Below, piece after piece: positions 28,365 to 37,834 of a DNA stretch of 64,000 bases. How positions within the stretch are numbered: the first letter of the stretch is position 1; each line of letters opens with the position of its first letter. Both the position numbers and the translations under genes were made by a program. Origin of the DNA: Methylotenera sp. (GTDB lineage Bacteria; Pseudomonadota; Gammaproteobacteria; Burkholderiales; Methylophilaceae); contig JABFRQ010000004.1 in assembly GCA_013141075.1 (NCBI GenBank), forward strand, positions 129,073-193,072. The letters run 5' to 3'. A model generated the notes under the pieces. It was given only the letters and a program-made list of their open reading frames with translations, was not told the origin of the DNA and did no database searches.

Positions 28365-30470
28365 ATGATGAACAAGTGCTTAATTGCCACTATTTTATTT
28401 TTGGCAGTGCCATTTGCGCAAGCAGAAGAAAGCACCACGCTAGAAACTATTACCGTAACAGGTGCGCGCGATGACGTCACCATGCGGCGCGATGCCGCCA
28501 CACAAAAAGTGATAATAGACCGCAAAGAGCTTGATAGCTATAGCGTGATGACCATAGGCGAAGTGCTAGGCAAATTGCCTGGTGTAGAAATTAAAGGCGG
28601 CGGCCAGCGCGCCCGTGGTATGTCGCGCGATTCAGTGCAAATTTTAATTGATGGCGAGCGGCAGGCAGGCGGCGCAATGGGCGCTAGCGGCGTGTTGGGA
28701 CGTATGCCATCAGATAATTTAGAGCGTGTAGAAATTCTACGTGGCTCTTCGGCTGAGTATGGCGGTTCTGCACCACTTACGGTGAATATTGTGCTTAAAA
28801 AAGCGCTGCCCAAGCGCTCTACCGATTTTAAAGCTGGGATTGGTGTCCGTGGTGAAGAGCCCAATTACCAGCTTTCTTGGACTGAAAATGGCGGTTCTGG
28901 TAACTTTGCTTGGTCGCTGCCAATCTCGCTAAACTTCAATAATTCAACGTCTCATTCGCTGAGTGATAGGCAAGATTCCACAGCTGGCACACGCACTTTG
29001 TGGCAGCAAGAAAATACCAATAGCCTGACAAAGTTCGGCCATCACGCATTTTCGCCGCGCCTTACTTGGAAGTCAGGCAAAGACAGTTTAACCATTTCCC
29101 CCATGTTTTTTAATGGACCAATGGATAAAACAAGTGATACCCAATTAACGCAATATACTAACCCAGCGGCGGGTACTGGCGTGGTTTTTAACGGCGAGCG
29201 GGTGTCACGTGAAGAAGCCACAAATCGCATGTGGCGCTTGCGAGTGGAAGGTGAAAAACATGTAGGTGAAACTAAACTAACTGGCCGCGTAGCGTTTAAT
29301 AACGGTCGCCGCACTTTAGATGTCGTCCGTGATGCGCGAGATGCCGCCAATGTGCTAACAACCTTTACCGAAAGCACGCGCAGCACAGACAACGAATTTA
29401 ATTCGGCGATGCGGTTAGACCAATCTTTTGGCATGCATTTGCTCTCGGTGGGCGCAGAATATGTGAACGTGCGGCACAATGACGCACAGCAATTTGGTGG
29501 CGGTTTTGCAGCCCAAGGTGACCACAATACAGCGTCGCGCGATTCTATCGTGTGGCTGCAAGATGACTGGACACCGCAAGATGCGTTTACGCTTACTACA
29601 GGTTTGCGTTTAGAAAACATGCGCTTAGATGCTGAAAACATCTCACAGCAACATGTCGGTTTATTACCGTCTATCGCGGCGCGCTGGCAGCCTACAGAGC
29701 AATGGGTGTTGCGTACCTCGCTAGGCGCGGGTATGAAAATGCCTAAGTTAGATGAAATTAGCGAATCAACTACGCGTAGCGTGGCAGCCAATACGCCTGT
29801 TGAGGCAGATAAACGCGGCAACGCCAGCTTGCGCCCAGAGCGCAGCGTGAATTTTGAAGCGGTAGTCGAGCATTATTTACCGCAAAAAGCAGGCGTAATT
29901 GGCGCGAATATTTATGTGCGCTCCACCAGTGATTTTACCGAGCGGCGCGTGCAGCTTGAAGGCGCGCGCTGGGTAGATAGACCGTATAACGAAGGTGATG
30001 CGCTACATTATGGTGTGGAGTTAGATGCGAAAGTAAAAATGGATGGCATCGGTTGGAAAGGCGCAACCGCCAAAGCGCATCTCACCCTGCCACATGCGCG
30101 GGTAGACGATGTGCGGCTAGGGTTTACGCGCATGGCACGCGATACGCCTAACTATGTGTTTTCGATGGGGCTAGACCAAAGCATACCAAAATGGCAATCT
30201 AGCTACGGCGTTTCATTGCAACTTTCAGGGCGCAGCGAGACTGATATTCCTAACGAGCAAAGCGCATATACTGAGGCGCGTACAACGCTAGATGCTTTTT
30301 GGCTATATAAACTCACACCAATATTTAACGTGCGGCTTGCTGGCAAAAACTTGCTTGCGGCTGATACACGCAACCAAAGTACATTTGTTTCAGGTAGTAA
30401 TGATTGGCAGTTGAATACGTTTAGTAATGGTCAACGCAGCTTAATGCTGACGCTAGAAGGGCGCTGGTAA
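28365..30470 (+). CDS. TonB-dependent outer-membrane receptor (second)
   Basis: This 701-residue protein has a signal peptide ending AQA (MMNKCLIATILFLAVPFAQA) and a TonB box-like LETITVTGA just after it. The plug has IGEVLGKLPGVEIKG and LERVEILRGSSAEYGGSAPLTVNIVLK, and the barrel ends SLMLTLEGRW. It differs clearly from the receptor at 23590 and is not a recent duplicate. The downstream BNR protein (28 bases away if the later start is used) is probably co-transcribed. The substrate is unknown. Confidence 0.9.
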   Translation: MMNKCLIATILFLAVPFAQAEESTTLETITVTGARDDVTMRRDAATQKVIIDRKELDSYSVMTIGEVLGKLPGVEIKGGGQRARGMSRDSVQILIDGERQAGGAMGASGVLGRMPSDNLERVEILRGSSAEYGGSAPLTVNIVLKKALPKRSTDFKAGIGVRGEEPNYQLSWTENGGSGNFAWSLPISLNFNNSTSHSLSDRQDSTAGTRTLWQQENTNSLTKFGHHAFSPRLTWKSGKDSLTISPMFFNGPMDKTSDTQLTQYTNPAAGTGVVFNGERVSREEATNRMWRLRVEGEKHVGETKLTGRVAFNNGRRTLDVVRDARDAANVLTTFTESTRSTDNEFNSAMRLDQSFGMHLLSVGAEYVNVRHNDAQQFGGGFAAQGDHNTASRDSIVWLQDDWTPQDAFTLTTGLRLENMRLDAENISQQHVGLLPSIAARWQPTEQWVLRTSLGAGMKMPKLDEISESTTRSVAANTPVEADKRGNASLRPERSVNFEAVVEHYLPQKAGVIGANIYVRSTSDFTERRVQLEGARWVDRPYNEGDALHYGVELDAKVKMDGIGWKGATAKAHLTLPHARVDDVRLGFTRMARDTPNYVFSMGLDQSIPKWQSSYGVSLQLSGRSETDIPNEQSAYTEARTTLDAFWLYKLTPIFNVRLAGKNLLAADTRNQSTFVSGSNDWQLNTFSNGQRSLMLTLEGRW

Positions 30471-30497
30471 ATAAATTGGATAATGGTAGAAAAGAAT

Positions 30498-31712
30498 ATG
30501 AAAAATTTACGTAATTTTGGTTTAATGCTGCTCGTATCTTTAGGGCTAAGTACCATTGCCACCGCACATGAAGAACACACCATGCAAAAATCAACGATGC
30601 AAAAAAGTACGCTGGCGATTAGCGTGACATTTGATGCGCAAGGTGTTTTGTGGCGTGCAGGCGTGAGTGAAGGTTTTGTGCTGGTGGATAAAAGTAGCGA
30701 CTTAGGTAAAACGTTTTCAGCGAAAGTCAAAGTGAACCCAAGCGCGCAAAAAATTGGCGCAGATGGCGAAGCGCGGCCTAAAATCGCCATTTCGCCAGAA
30801 GGTAATGTTTACCTCACTTGGACAGAAGCCCTAAAAGCTCCATTCGCTGGCTATATTTGGTTTGCACGCTCAACTAATGGTGGAAAAAGCTTTGAAAAAC
30901 CTTACATCGTGCATCAAGATCGTGCGGAAATTACACATCGGTTTGATGCGCTTAACCTCGCGCCAAATGGCAATGTTACAGTTTCGTGGGTCGATAAACG
31001 AGACTTAATTGCTGCCAAAGTCGCAGGTAAAAAGTACGATGGCGCGGCTATTTATTATGCAGTTTCATCTGACAAAGGCACGAGTTTTGCGCCTGAGCAA
31101 AAGCTGGCAGATAGCAGCTGCGAATGCTGTCGAATCGTCACCACTAATAAACCTGACGGTACTGTTGTAGCCATGTGGCGCCATGTGTTTGAAGGCAGCG
31201 AGCGTGATCATATGATGGCTGAAATACCTGCCCTGGGAGGCAAGCAGAATGCGGCTCCCAGACGTGCTACTTTTGGTCATTGGAAGATTGATGGTTGTCC
31301 GCATCACGGCGCTGCGCTTGCTAGCGGCGGCGAAGGTAAAGACTGGTGGGGTTATCACATGGCGTATTTTGATGGCAATGACGCTAAACCTGGCCTATAT
31401 TATAGCCGCATGGATGGCGTGGCTTGGGCATCTTCGCCGCCTAAGAAATTTGGTGATAATAAAAACCAAGCGGGGCATCCTGCAATATTGAGCACAGGCG
31501 AGAATGTGTGGCTGGTTTGGCGCGAGATTAATGAAGGCAAAGCCAGCATTTTAGGCATGTATTCAGATGATGGTGGTAGAAGCTGGGTTAACGCCAAAAT
31601 GCTTGCGGGCAGTGCAGGTAAGGCAGATTACCCACACTTGATTGCAAAAGGTAATCAAGTTTATTTGGCGTGGAACAGTGAACAGGAAGGTTTTCAGCTA
31701 ATTGCGTTATAA
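30498..31712 (+). CDS. Secreted BNR/sialidase-fold protein with Cys cluster
   Basis: The ATG at 30498 is preferred over 30483 because it gives a clean Sec signal (MKNLRNFGLMLLVSLGLSTIATA). The mature protein begins HEEHTMQKSTMQK, rich in His and Met. Asp-box (BNR) repeats of a beta-propeller are seen as SxDxGxxF/W: STNGGKSF, SSDKGTSF and SDDGGRSW. A CECC cluster (coding bases 31119-31130) and GCPHHG suggest metal or disulfide chemistry. I do not claim sialidase activity, as key catalytic residues are not evident. It is linked to the TonB-dependent receptor upstream, so a surface or periplasmic capture role is an inference. Confidence 0.75.
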   Translation: MKNLRNFGLMLLVSLGLSTIATAHEEHTMQKSTMQKSTLAISVTFDAQGVLWRAGVSEGFVLVDKSSDLGKTFSAKVKVNPSAQKIGADGEARPKIAISPEGNVYLTWTEALKAPFAGYIWFARSTNGGKSFEKPYIVHQDRAEITHRFDALNLAPNGNVTVSWVDKRDLIAAKVAGKKYDGAAIYYAVSSDKGTSFAPEQKLADSSCECCRIVTTNKPDGTVVAMWRHVFEGSERDHMMAEIPALGGKQNAAPRRATFGHWKIDGCPHHGAALASGGEGKDWWGYHMAYFDGNDAKPGLYYSRMDGVAWASSPPKKFGDNKNQAGHPAILSTGENVWLVWREINEGKASILGMYSDDGGRSWVNAKMLAGSAGKADYPHLIAKGNQVYLAWNSEQEGFQLIAL

Positions 31713-31717
31713 AAAAT

Positions 31718-32377
31718 CTACATGCACCAAACTTTGGTTTTGTGGGTTAATTCCATCCAAATAGCCCATGCGCTGGCGCTACTCAATAACAAGCCCGCAA
31801 GGCGTATGCCGTAAGGTTCTACTAAGTTAGTTTTGAGCTTTAGCCACAGCCATGGCGCAAAAAATAATGACACGCTAGAACCCACTGCAAACGCTGCCAT
31901 ACTCAACGCACCGCCTAGCGCATTGCCATTAAATGAGGCAATAATGAGTGCTGAATAGAGTAAGCCGCAGGGCATTAACGCCCATAACATGCCGATGTAA
32001 AAATTGCCGCCTTGCTTCAGACTAAGTTTTTTAACGTGTCGCCAAATACCTCTGCCAGCTTTATCAACCCAAATGGGTTGGCGCGCATAAATAATCAGCA
32101 ACAGACCCCAAAAAAATACCAGCACATGAAAAAATGTCCAAAGCGGGTGAAGTATTGCGCTGTAACTAGAAGCCCAAGCAATGCTTTGTATGCCAAGTGC
32201 GGCAATTGCGCCAAGCAAGGCGTAGCCACATAGCCTGCCTAGATGATAAAGCTGGATTGCGTAAGGTTGTGATGATGTTTGCGTTATTGACGTGCAAGCC
32301 GCACCACACATAGCCACGCAGTGCGGCCCACCCGCTAAGCCCATGATTAGAGCGCTATAGATTAGGGCGGTTTGCAC
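31718..32377 (-). CDS. TauE/SafE-like (DsbD-type) membrane protein of the cbb3 cluster
   Basis: This is a 219-residue inner-membrane protein with about six segments. It begins with GLAGGPHCVAMCGAAC, a Cys/His motif typical of the TauE/SafE-like proteins that accompany cco genes in beta- and gammaproteobacteria and are thought to handle copper or redox steps of oxidase assembly. A second motif WALMPCGLLYSAL contains another Cys. It is the last gene of the ccoNOQPGH transcript. The family annotation as sulfite exporter is generic and probably misleading here. Confidence 0.8.
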   Translation of the reverse strand: MQTALIYSALIMGLAGGPHCVAMCGAACTSITQTSSQPYAIQLYHLGRLCGYALLGAIAALGIQSIAWASSYSAILHPLWTFFHVLVFFWGLLLIIYARQPIWVDKAGRGIWRHVKKLSLKQGGNFYIGMLWALMPCGLLYSALIIASFNGNALGGALSMAAFAVGSSVSLFFAPWLWLKLKTNLVEPYGIRLAGLLLSSASAWAIWMELTHKTKVWCM

Positions 32378-32407
32378 GATTATTTATGGTATTTTTGAGC
32401 GCTTAAA

Positions 32408-32689
32408 TTAGGGTTGCGCATTTACGCCAGTGGCTGCGTGGTTACGTGCTAAATTCGCAGGTTCTAGCGAGTTGCGCTCAGCAATAGTATTTGCTTCTAA
32501 TGTTTTGTTGATATTGATGCCATTTTGATAATAATCATCATCAATCACAGGGTCTGGCCTAGTGATGGCTAAGTACAAGGTGATAAAACCCGCAACTACT
32601 ACCAATGCTGGCCCTGCGATAATGTACCAAACGTAGCCATATTTCCACCAAGGTTTTGTATCTAATATTTCCACGGCATGACCTTTCAT
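32408..32689 (-). CDS. ccoH: CcoH/FixH, cbb3 oxidase assembly protein
   Basis: A small membrane protein needed for cbb3 assembly. The 93-residue product has one membrane helix (YIIAGPALVVVAGFITLYLAI) after the WWKYGYVW lead and the conserved DDDYYQNGININ segment just outside the membrane. It is shorter than classical FixH (~150 residues), as in many betaproteobacteria. It lies 30 bases after ccoG. Confidence 0.88.
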   Translation of the reverse strand: MKGHAVEILDTKPWWKYGYVWYIIAGPALVVVAGFITLYLAITRPDPVIDDDYYQNGININKTLEANTIAERNSLEPANLARNHAATGVNAQP

Positions 32690-32719
32690 TTGAATTTATA
32701 AAATACTATTGCCTAAATG

Positions 32720-34219
32720 TTACCGAGGTACTAAAAATACAGACTTTTCTTTTACAATTTCTTTGCTTTCTACAGCTTGCACTTCAAACATAATTTTGTG
32801 TGAGCCTGATTTTACCGCGCCATCAGGTAATTTTAGGTCGACTACTAACCAGCGTGATTCGCCCGCATTTACTTTAATTGATTGGTTGTTTTTTTCGTCA
32901 TCACCATCTTCACTGTCGTCGCTGTTTTCTGCTTCAATTTCTAGGCCTTCTAATCCTGAGACCTTGAGCTGGAAATGCTGCGTAGCTTCAGTGCCATTCA
33001 TAATTTTTAGGCGATATACATTTTCTAATTTTCCGTCGTCAGTTACGCGCGCAGTTACTCCTCTATCACGTATTACATCTACTCTAAAATGCGTTCTAAG
33101 CCATAAACTTGCGGCTAATCCAATAATTAACAATGCCAGTACGGCCGCATAAATAATCACCCGTGGGCGCATAATGCGTTGCAACATTTGGTTGTGTGAC
33201 CATTTATTGGTAATGGCATTTTGAGATGAATATTTGATTAGGCCGCGTTCATAGCCCATTTTATCCATTACGGTATCACACACATCGGCACATGCGCCGC
33301 AACTGATGCATTCATATTGCAAACCTTTGCGAATATCAATGCCTGTAGGGCAAACTTGTACACACAGGCTGCAATCAATACATGATCCTAATGCTTTGGA
33401 ATTGGTTTTTACGTCATTGACTTCAGCTTTGCGTGAACGGCCACCACGCGGCTCGCCACGGGCTTCATCATAGGTTACAACTAATGTGTCGTCATCAAAC
33501 ATAGCACTTTGAAAACGCGCGTATGGGCACATGTATTTGCACACTTGCTCACGCATGTAACCAGCATTGCCGTAAGTTGCAAAGCCGTAAAAGAGCACCC
33601 AGAAAGTTTCCCATGGGCCGAGGTTGAAGCTTAGCATTGCGCTTGCAAGCTCCCGAATGGGTGTGAAATAACCGACAAAGGTAAAGCCTGTCCAAAATGC
33701 AAAGGCAATCCATACAATTTGTTTGGCTGTTTTGCGCAATAGCTTTTTACTTGACATTGCTGACGCGTCTAGCTTCATACGCGCGGCACGGTCACCTTCA
33801 ATTTTTCGCTCAAACCATAGAAAGATTTCGGTATAAACGGTTTGTGGGCAAGTGTAGCCACACCATAGGCGCCCCGCAATCGCAGTAAATAAAAAGAGCG
33901 ATAATGCTGAAATGATAAGAATGGCGGTGAGGTAAATGAGGTCTTGCGGGTATAACACTAAGTTGAAAATATAAAAGCGCTTTGCTTCCAAGTCAAACAG
34001 CCACGCTTGCCGATTACCCCATTGTAGCCAAGGTACGCCATAAAAGAATATTTGGGTAATCCAAATCATCACCCAGCGCCACTTGGTGAAAAAGCCTGAA
34101 ACGCTACGCGGATAAATTTTCTCTTGTGAGGCGTAAAGAGAAACCATTACGTCATCTAATGGAATTTTTACTTCTGCTGTTTTATTAGCAGTGCCTTTAT
34201 CAACGGGTGAAGCGCTCAT
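32720..34219 (-). CDS. ccoG: CcoG/RdxA/FixG, ferredoxin-like cbb3 assembly factor
   Basis: CcoG is a membrane iron-sulfur protein implicated in Cu(II) reduction for the oxidase. About five membrane helices occur in 499 residues. Two [4Fe-4S] motifs are CIDCSLCVQVCPTG and CISCGACADVCD, with further Cys in CGYTCPQTVYTE and CKYMCPYARFQ. A C-terminal Ig-like domain (about 380-499) follows the last helix. It is separated from ccoP by 114 bases with a hairpin. Confidence 0.95.
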   Translation of the reverse strand: MSASPVDKGTANKTAEVKIPLDDVMVSLYASQEKIYPRSVSGFFTKWRWVMIWITQIFFYGVPWLQWGNRQAWLFDLEAKRFYIFNLVLYPQDLIYLTAILIISALSLFLFTAIAGRLWCGYTCPQTVYTEIFLWFERKIEGDRAARMKLDASAMSSKKLLRKTAKQIVWIAFAFWTGFTFVGYFTPIRELASAMLSFNLGPWETFWVLFYGFATYGNAGYMREQVCKYMCPYARFQSAMFDDDTLVVTYDEARGEPRGGRSRKAEVNDVKTNSKALGSCIDCSLCVQVCPTGIDIRKGLQYECISCGACADVCDTVMDKMGYERGLIKYSSQNAITNKWSHNQMLQRIMRPRVIIYAAVLALLIIGLAASLWLRTHFRVDVIRDRGVTARVTDDGKLENVYRLKIMNGTEATQHFQLKVSGLEGLEIEAENSDDSEDGDDEKNNQSIKVNAGESRWLVVDLKLPDGAVKSGSHKIMFEVQAVESKEIVKEKSVFLVPR

Positions 34220-34278
34220 TTAACTAACCTTCTTGGATTACAAACTTAAGATTGCAAACTTAAGACTACATAATGACA

Positions 34279-34317
34279 AAGCCCTCATCAAATGTTGCTG
34301 ATAATTGACGAGGGCTT
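34279..34317 (-). other. Intercistronic hairpin between ccoP and ccoG
   Basis: Thirteen-base arms (34279-34291, 34305-34317; AAGCCCTCATCAA and TTGACGAGGGCTT) pair with one mismatch. No T run follows on the transcribed strand, so partial termination or RNA processing between the structural and assembly genes is more likely than full termination. A nearby direct repeat, CAAACTTAAGA (34241-34251 and similar at 34255), adds to the structure. Confidence 0.55.
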
Positions 34318-34333
34318 AGATACTTACTTAAAA

Positions 34334-35239
34334 CTACTTGTTGTTTGATAAACCCCAAACATAAGCCGCTAACACCTGTATTTGTGCAGGTGTAAATTTA
34401 GTTTCCCAAGCTGGCATTTGGTTCACTTTACCTTCATTGATACGTTTAATAATGGCGGCTTCACCAGCGCCGTGCAACCAAATGTTATCAGTTAGATTCG
34501 GTGCACCAATATCTTGGTTACCTTTACCATCGGCGCCATGACAAGCGGCACACACTGCAAACTTATCTTGGCCTAATCCTGAGCGGCCTGAATCATGCAT
34601 GCTGCCAGATAAGCTCAATACATAGTTCGCTACATTTTTAACATCTTCTGCAGTGCCTACCGCTGCGGCGATGGGCGGCATCATGCCAATACGGCCGCCA
34701 GTGATAGTTTCTTTAATTTTTTCAGGGCTACCGCCATGAATCCAATCATTATCAGTCAGGTTTGGAAAACCGCGGCTACCTCGAGCATCTGAGCCATGAC
34801 ACTGCGCACAGTTGTTCATAAATAAACGTTCGCCAATGGCTTTGGCTTCAGGGTTCTTAGAAAGATCTTCAGCGCTCATTGCCGTGAATTTAGCATACAT
34901 TGGCTCTAAAGCTTTGTTAGCCGCCGCCACTTCTTTTTCATACTGATTTGTAGATGTCCAACCTAGTTTGCCTGCATAGCTACCCGCACCTGGATAGGCT
35001 ACCAAATAAAATAGTGCGAAAATAATAGTGAAAATAAACATGCCCACCCACCAGCGTGGTAGAGGGTTATTCATTTCACGAATATCTTCATCCCATACAT
35101 GGCCGCTGGTATTGTCACCAGGCTTGCTTGCCACTTTAATTCTGCTTGTTAGCCATAATCCTAATGCACAGGCTAGAATGCCACCCACCGCGATGACCGT
35201 AATAAAAATCGGCCAGAAATTACTTGTAAAGTCGCTCAT
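34334..35239 (-). CDS. ccoP: CcoP, dihaem cytochrome c subunit of cbb3 oxidase
   Basis: CcoP passes electrons to CcoO. It has two N-terminal membrane segments and two haem c motifs, CAQCH at residues 144-148 and CAACH at 230-234, each followed by its axial Met region (RIGMMPPI, KVNQMPAW). Length is 301. It starts 17 bases after ccoQ. Confidence 0.96.
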   Translation of the reverse strand: MSDFTSNFWPIFITVIAVGGILACALGLWLTSRIKVASKPGDNTSGHVWDEDIREMNNPLPRWWVGMFIFTIIFALFYLVAYPGAGSYAGKLGWTSTNQYEKEVAAANKALEPMYAKFTAMSAEDLSKNPEAKAIGERLFMNNCAQCHGSDARGSRGFPNLTDNDWIHGGSPEKIKETITGGRIGMMPPIAAAVGTAEDVKNVANYVLSLSGSMHDSGRSGLGQDKFAVCAACHGADGKGNQDIGAPNLTDNIWLHGAGEAAIIKRINEGKVNQMPAWETKFTPAQIQVLAAYVWGLSNNK

Positions 35240-35255
35240 TTTATTTTCCTTTAGC

Positions 35256-35393
35256 TTAATCTTCTTTAAAGGGCAGGTTAGCTGCCTCTTTAAAGTCTGA
35301 AGATTTTCGATTCCGCCCTACCCATACAACAATGCCAATAAATACAATGAAACTGACCACTGTTGCTACGATACGGAGTGTATTAATGTCCAT
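35256..35393 (-). CDS. ccoQ: CcoQ, small cbb3 oxidase subunit
   Basis: A 45-residue protein translated from the ATG at 35393: MDINTLRIVATVVSFIVF begins it, one membrane helix follows, then VGRNRKSSDFKEAANLPFKED. This is the standard CcoQ layout, with a short basic turn and an acidic tail. CcoQ stabilises the interaction of CcoP with the CcoNO core. It sits between ccoO and ccoP as expected. Confidence 0.93.
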   Translation of the reverse strand: MDINTLRIVATVVSFIVFIGIVVWVGRNRKSSDFKEAANLPFKED

Positions 35394-35404
35394 GATATTT
35401 GTCC

Positions 35405-36031
35405 TTACTTCAAGTGAATGCCTAGTACCTGTAAATAGGCAATCATGGCATCCATTTCAGTTTTACCTTTAACTGCTTCCGCAGCACCCGCAATATCGGC
35501 ATCGGTATAAGGCACGCCTACTGCACGTAGCGCTTTCATGTGTGACGGCATTGCGTCGCTATCTACTAGATTGGTGTCTAGCCAGGGGTAAGCAGGCATA
35601 ATTGATTCAGGCACTAAATCGCGCGGATTGATTAAGTGAATACGATGCCAATCATCACTAAGCTTGCCGCCAACACGGTGTAAATCTGGTCCTGTACGTT
35701 TACTACCCCATTGAAACGGGTGGTCGTAAACAAATTCGCCAGCAACAGAGTAATGACCGTAGCGCAAAGTTTCAGCACGGAACGGACGTATCATTTGTGA
35801 ATGACAGTTGTAGCAACCTTCACGCGTGTAGATGTCGCGCCCTGCTAATTGTAATGACGTATACGGCATTAAGCCTTTAATTGGCTCCGTGGTTGATTTT
35901 TGAAAGAACAGTGGCACAATTTCCACCAACCCACCAAATGCGACTGTAATCAAAATTAAAACGATCATCAGAAAGCTATTGGTTTCTACCTTTTCGTGTT
36001 TATTACCTACTTTTTGTTCATGATTTGACAT
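35405..36031 (-). CDS. ccoO: CcoO, monohaem cytochrome c subunit of cbb3 oxidase
   Basis: A membrane-anchored cytochrome of 208 residues. The N-terminal helix is followed by [13 protein letters not shown] (haem c motif) and the conserved [16 protein letters not shown]. It lies between ccoN (12 bases away) and ccoQ. Confidence 0.96.
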   Translation of the reverse strand: MSNHEQKVGNKHEKVETNSFLMIVLILITVAFGGLVEIVPLFFQKSTTEPIKGLMPYTSLQLAGRDIYTREGCYNCHSQMIRPFRAETLRYGHYSVAGEFVYDHPFQWGSKRTGPDLHRVGGKLSDDWHRIHLINPRDLVPESIMPAYPWLDTNLVDSDAMPSHMKALRAVGVPYTDADIAGAAEAVKGKTEMDAMIAYLQVLGIHLK

Positions 36032-36042
36032 GATTATTTTCC

Positions 36043-37494
36043 TTAAGCGTGAGCATGAACTGGAGGAATGGCAACAATTGCAGCCTTGCCGCTAGTTGCT
36101 GTTTTAATCACATTCCACAACATAATAGACATGCCACTTAGATAAAGCAGACCACCCAACATACGAATAATGTAGTAAGGCGTTTTAGCTTTTACTGATT
36201 CAACAAAAGTGTAAGTTAAAGTGCCGTCTACATTGATTGCGCGCCACATTAAACCTTCCATTACACCAGAAATCCAAAGTGCTGAAATGTATAACACGAT
36301 GCCAACAGTGGCTAACCAAAAATGCAATTCAATGGCTTTAATGCTGTGCATTTCTTTTTTGCCAAATAGTTTTGGAATCATAAAGTACAGCGCACCCATA
36401 GAAACCATGCCCACCCAGCCTAGCGCACCAGAATGCACGTGACCAACGGTCCAATCCGTATAGTGAGAGAGTGAGTTTACGGTTTTAATTGCCATCATCG
36501 GGCCTTCAAATGTACTCATGCCGTAGAAAGAAAGTGAAACAATTAAAAAGCGAAGAATTGGGTCTGTACGCAATTTATGCCATGCACCCGACATTGTCAT
36601 AATGCCGTTAATCATACCGCCCCAGCTTGGTGCCAGTAATACTAATGAAAACACCATACCTAATGACTGTGTCCAATCAGGTAACGCCGTGTAATGCAAA
36701 TGGTGAGGACCCGCCCACATATACGTAAAAATCAATGCCCAAAAGTGAATGATAGACAAGCTGTATGAGTAAACAGGACGACCTGCTTGTTTAGGTACAA
36801 AGTAGTACATGATGCCTAGAAAGCCAGCAGTTAAGAAAAAGCCAACCGCGTTGTGACCGTACCACCATTGCACCATTGCATCTTGTACGCCAGCATAAGC
36901 AGAATATGATTTCATGTAGCCAGCAGGTATTGCAGCACTATTCACAATATGCAACAAAGCAACGGTAAGAATAAATGCACCAAAGAACCAGTTTGCAACG
37001 TAGATATGCTTAATATTACGTTTAGCAATCGTGCCAAAAAACACAATGGCATACGACACCCAAACCACAGCAATCAACAAATCAATTGGCCATTCTAGCT
37101 CAGCGTATTCTTTACCTTGCGTGTAACCTAGCGGTAAAGAAATCGCCGCCGCCACAATCACGAGCTGCCAACCCCAAAAGGTAAAGCTAGCAAGTTTAGG
37201 CATGAATAGTGCTGTTTGGCAGGTACGTTGCACCACATAATAGGAGGTAGCAAATAAAGTACAGCCACCAAATGCAAAAATTACCGCATTGGTATGCAAT
37301 GGTCGCAAGCGGCCAAAACTAGTCCAAGGTAAGCCGAGATTAAGTTCTGGCCAAACAAGTTGGGAGGCAATAATCACCCCCACCAACATGCCCACCACGC
37401 CCCAAACCACGGCCATGATTGAAAATTGTCGTATCACACCATCGTGATACGTATTTCCCCCGCGTGTAATTGAATGTGTGTCTATATTTTCCAT
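36043..37494 (-). CDS. ccoN: CcoN, catalytic subunit of cbb3 cytochrome c oxidase
   Basis: This high-affinity terminal oxidase subunit reduces oxygen at a haem b3-CuB centre. Twelve or so helices are present in 483 residues. Ligand regions include [25 protein letters not shown] (with the crosslinked His-Tyr region nearby), [13 protein letters not shown] and [12 protein letters not shown] strong AGGGGG ribosome site precedes the start. An FNR box and a RegA-type box lie 110-155 bases upstream. Confidence 0.97.
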   Translation of the reverse strand: MENIDTHSITRGGNTYHDGVIRQFSIMAVVWGVVGMLVGVIIASQLVWPELNLGLPWTSFGRLRPLHTNAVIFAFGGCTLFATSYYVVQRTCQTALFMPKLASFTFWGWQLVIVAAAISLPLGYTQGKEYAELEWPIDLLIAVVWVSYAIVFFGTIAKRNIKHIYVANWFFGAFILTVALLHIVNSAAIPAGYMKSYSAYAGVQDAMVQWWYGHNAVGFFLTAGFLGIMYYFVPKQAGRPVYSYSLSIIHFWALIFTYMWAGPHHLHYTALPDWTQSLGMVFSLVLLAPSWGGMINGIMTMSGAWHKLRTDPILRFLIVSLSFYGMSTFEGPMMAIKTVNSLSHYTDWTVGHVHSGALGWVGMVSMGALYFMIPKLFGKKEMHSIKAIELHFWLATVGIVLYISALWISGVMEGLMWRAINVDGTLTYTFVESVKAKTPYYIIRMLGGLLYLSGMSIMLWNVIKTATSGKAAIVAIPPVHAHA

Positions 37495-37602
37495 TGTTAT
37501 TACCCCCTAAAAACCACTTAAATCTTGTGTGAAACCTACGTATGTAAAACCTTCTTAAATTTTGAGTTATCGAATTTTACCGAACCCAACAATGATTACA
37601 AT

Positions 37603-37617
37603 GTGACATTTTGCCGC
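37603..37617. promoter_or_regulatory. RegA/RegR-type box upstream of ccoN
   Basis: GTGACATTTTGCCGC agrees with the RegR-type pattern as I recall it, GNG(A/G)C(A/G)TTNNGNCGC, at every fixed position. It lies 109-123 bases before the ccoN start, close to the FNR box, and fits regulation by the RegB/RegA pair encoded at 21.6-23.5 kb. Confidence 0.6.
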
Positions 37618-37635
37618 AGCAAGCCTAATTCTCAT

Positions 37636-37649
37636 TTGACTTATATCAA
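37636..37649. promoter_or_regulatory. FNR/ANR-type box upstream of ccoN
   Basis: TTGAC-TTAT-ATCAA differs by one base from the FNR consensus TTGAT-N4-ATCAA. It lies about 142 bases before ccoN, between ccoN and ccoS. Oxygen control of cbb3 operons by FNR homologues is well known. The TSS and -10 are not evident, so its exact class is unclear. Confidence 0.75.
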
Positions 37650-37693
37650 GCGCGCTAAAAGTTTAAACGCTTAATTTTCTAACTAACAATCAT

Positions 37694-37834
37694 TTACTGA
37701 TCATCTTCTAAAATTCTTTTGCCCTCATCTTCAATATCTTCAAACTGGCCGCGATACACCGCCCACCAAAGCCCAGCCAGCACAAATAGCGCCATAACAA
37801 CTGAGAGCGGAATAAGTATAAATAATATATCCAT
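37694..37834 (-). CDS. ccoS: CcoS, cbb3 oxidase maturation protein
   Basis: A 46-residue protein: MDILFILIPLSVVMALFVLA opens it, then GLWWAVYRGQFEDIEDEG and a short acidic end. One membrane helix and the FED...EG motif are CcoS hallmarks. CcoS is required for haem b and CuB insertion. The start codon overlaps the ccoI stop (TAATG), so the pair ccoI-ccoS is co-translated. Confidence 0.94.
   Translation of the reverse strand: MDILFILIPLSVVMALFVLAGLWWAVYRGQFEDIEDEGKRILEDDQ

Noticed and set aside
29042-29821. 259-codon frame opposite the second TonB receptor
   Set aside because: Lies wholly inside a well-supported receptor gene; composition rich in Ser/Arg/Cys is typical of an antisense shadow.
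30498-31712. Calling the BNR protein a sialidase
   Set aside because: Asp-box repeats occur in many propeller proteins; the sialidase catalytic Arg triad and FRIP motif are not evident.
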